From: Mariprofundaceae bacterium
Lineage (GTDB): Bacteria; Pseudomonadota; Zetaproteobacteria; Mariprofundales; Mariprofundaceae
DNA: 19,639 nucleotides
Assembly (NCBI GenBank): GCA_030950835.1
Contig: JAUZQU010000030.1
Location: 1-19,639, forward strand
Reading direction: 5' to 3'
The position numbers and the translations under genes are program-made. The first letter of the stretch is position 1, and every line of letters begins with the position of its first letter. Shown here piece after piece: positions 19,518 to 19,639 of this stretch. A model generated the notes under the pieces. The model made no database searches. It saw only the letters and a list, made by a program, of their open reading frames with translations, and had not been told where the DNA came from.

Positions 19518-19639
19518 ATGATAAAATTTAGTTTGATTACAAAAGAAAAAGCGACCGAAGCTGTGAAACAAGACGGCTGTGCCTTGCAGTTCGTGAAAGA
19601 CCAAAGCGAAGCGGTGTGTATTGAAGCTGTAAAACAAGA
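19518..19639 (+). CDS. DUF4116-like repeat protein (partial, cut by window end)
   Basis: Only the first 40 codons are present. After MIKFSLITKEKATEA, the sequence VKQDGCALQFVKDQSEAVCI and the following EAVKQ show the repeat style of DUF4116 (roughly 13-residue steps of the type A-V-K-Q-x-G-x-A-L-Q-x-V). AAGGG seven bases upstream is the ribosome-binding site, and the ATG lies one base after the previous stop. Function of the family is unknown. Confidence 0.65.
   Translation, partial: MIKFSLITKEKATEAVKQDGCALQFVKDQSEAVCIEAVKQ

Overview
The window looks like most of a temperate phage (prophage) genome from a proteobacterium of moderate GC content. I cannot name the host. Marker families typical of proteobacterial prophages are present: a DUF1364/YbcO-like protein, a DUF1367 protein, Rha, a KilAC antirepressor, RusA, a Mu-type portal and MuF, ERF and YqaJ. 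No tRNA, rRNA, insertion sequence, integrase or CRISPR array is visible. Genes are tightly packed, mostly with 4-base ATGA or GTGA overlaps. That packing let me recover a dozen genes of 38 to 57 codons.

Layout: (1) Bases 1-189 hold the 3' end of a + strand gene I do not recognise. (2) Bases 209-6656 (minus strand) hold the packaging/head module, read right to left: Mor-like regulator, gpG-like virion morphogenesis protein, small and large terminase, DUF935 portal, and a MuF protein with an extra C-terminal domain followed by a 52-codon gene. A HigB/HigA-type toxin-antitoxin cassette sits on the opposite strand between terminase and portal. (3) Bases 6697-13961 (minus) hold the early rightward-type operon: cro-like, cII-like, a 57-aa gene, an O-like initiator carrying iterons, a DnaB-like helicase, small genes, YbcO-like, an Ash/Icd-like ORF with a C4-like small RNA, Rha, AntA/KilAC, DUF1367 and RusA. 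(4) Bases 13962-14045 are a divergent control region with three candidate operators. (5) Bases 14046-15323 (+) hold a LexA-like CI repressor and two small genes probably co-expressed in the lysogen. (6) A convergent 284-codon unknown gene follows. (7) Bases 16330-19639 (+) hold a pL-like promoter with two more operators, then an early leftward-type operon of small genes, ERF annealase, YqaJ exonuclease and a DUF4116-like gene cut by the window end.

How it works together (inference): CI and Cro probably compete at operators of the form ATAC-N6-GTAT to choose lysogeny or lysis. pR drives replication (O plus helicase at an origin inside O), the antirepressor operon, RusA, and finally the Mor-like activator and head genes. 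pL drives recombination (ERF plus YqaJ). The virion genes are Mu-like while the control and replication logic is lambda-like, so this is a mosaic phage. The most notable items are the lambda-style iteron origin inside the O gene, the operator set, a promoter-to-terminator unit of about 85 nt that looks like a C4/CI-type antisense RNA controlling an antirepressor, a MuF polymorphic-toxin-like protein, and a two-gene cassette flanked by a duplicated cI tail.
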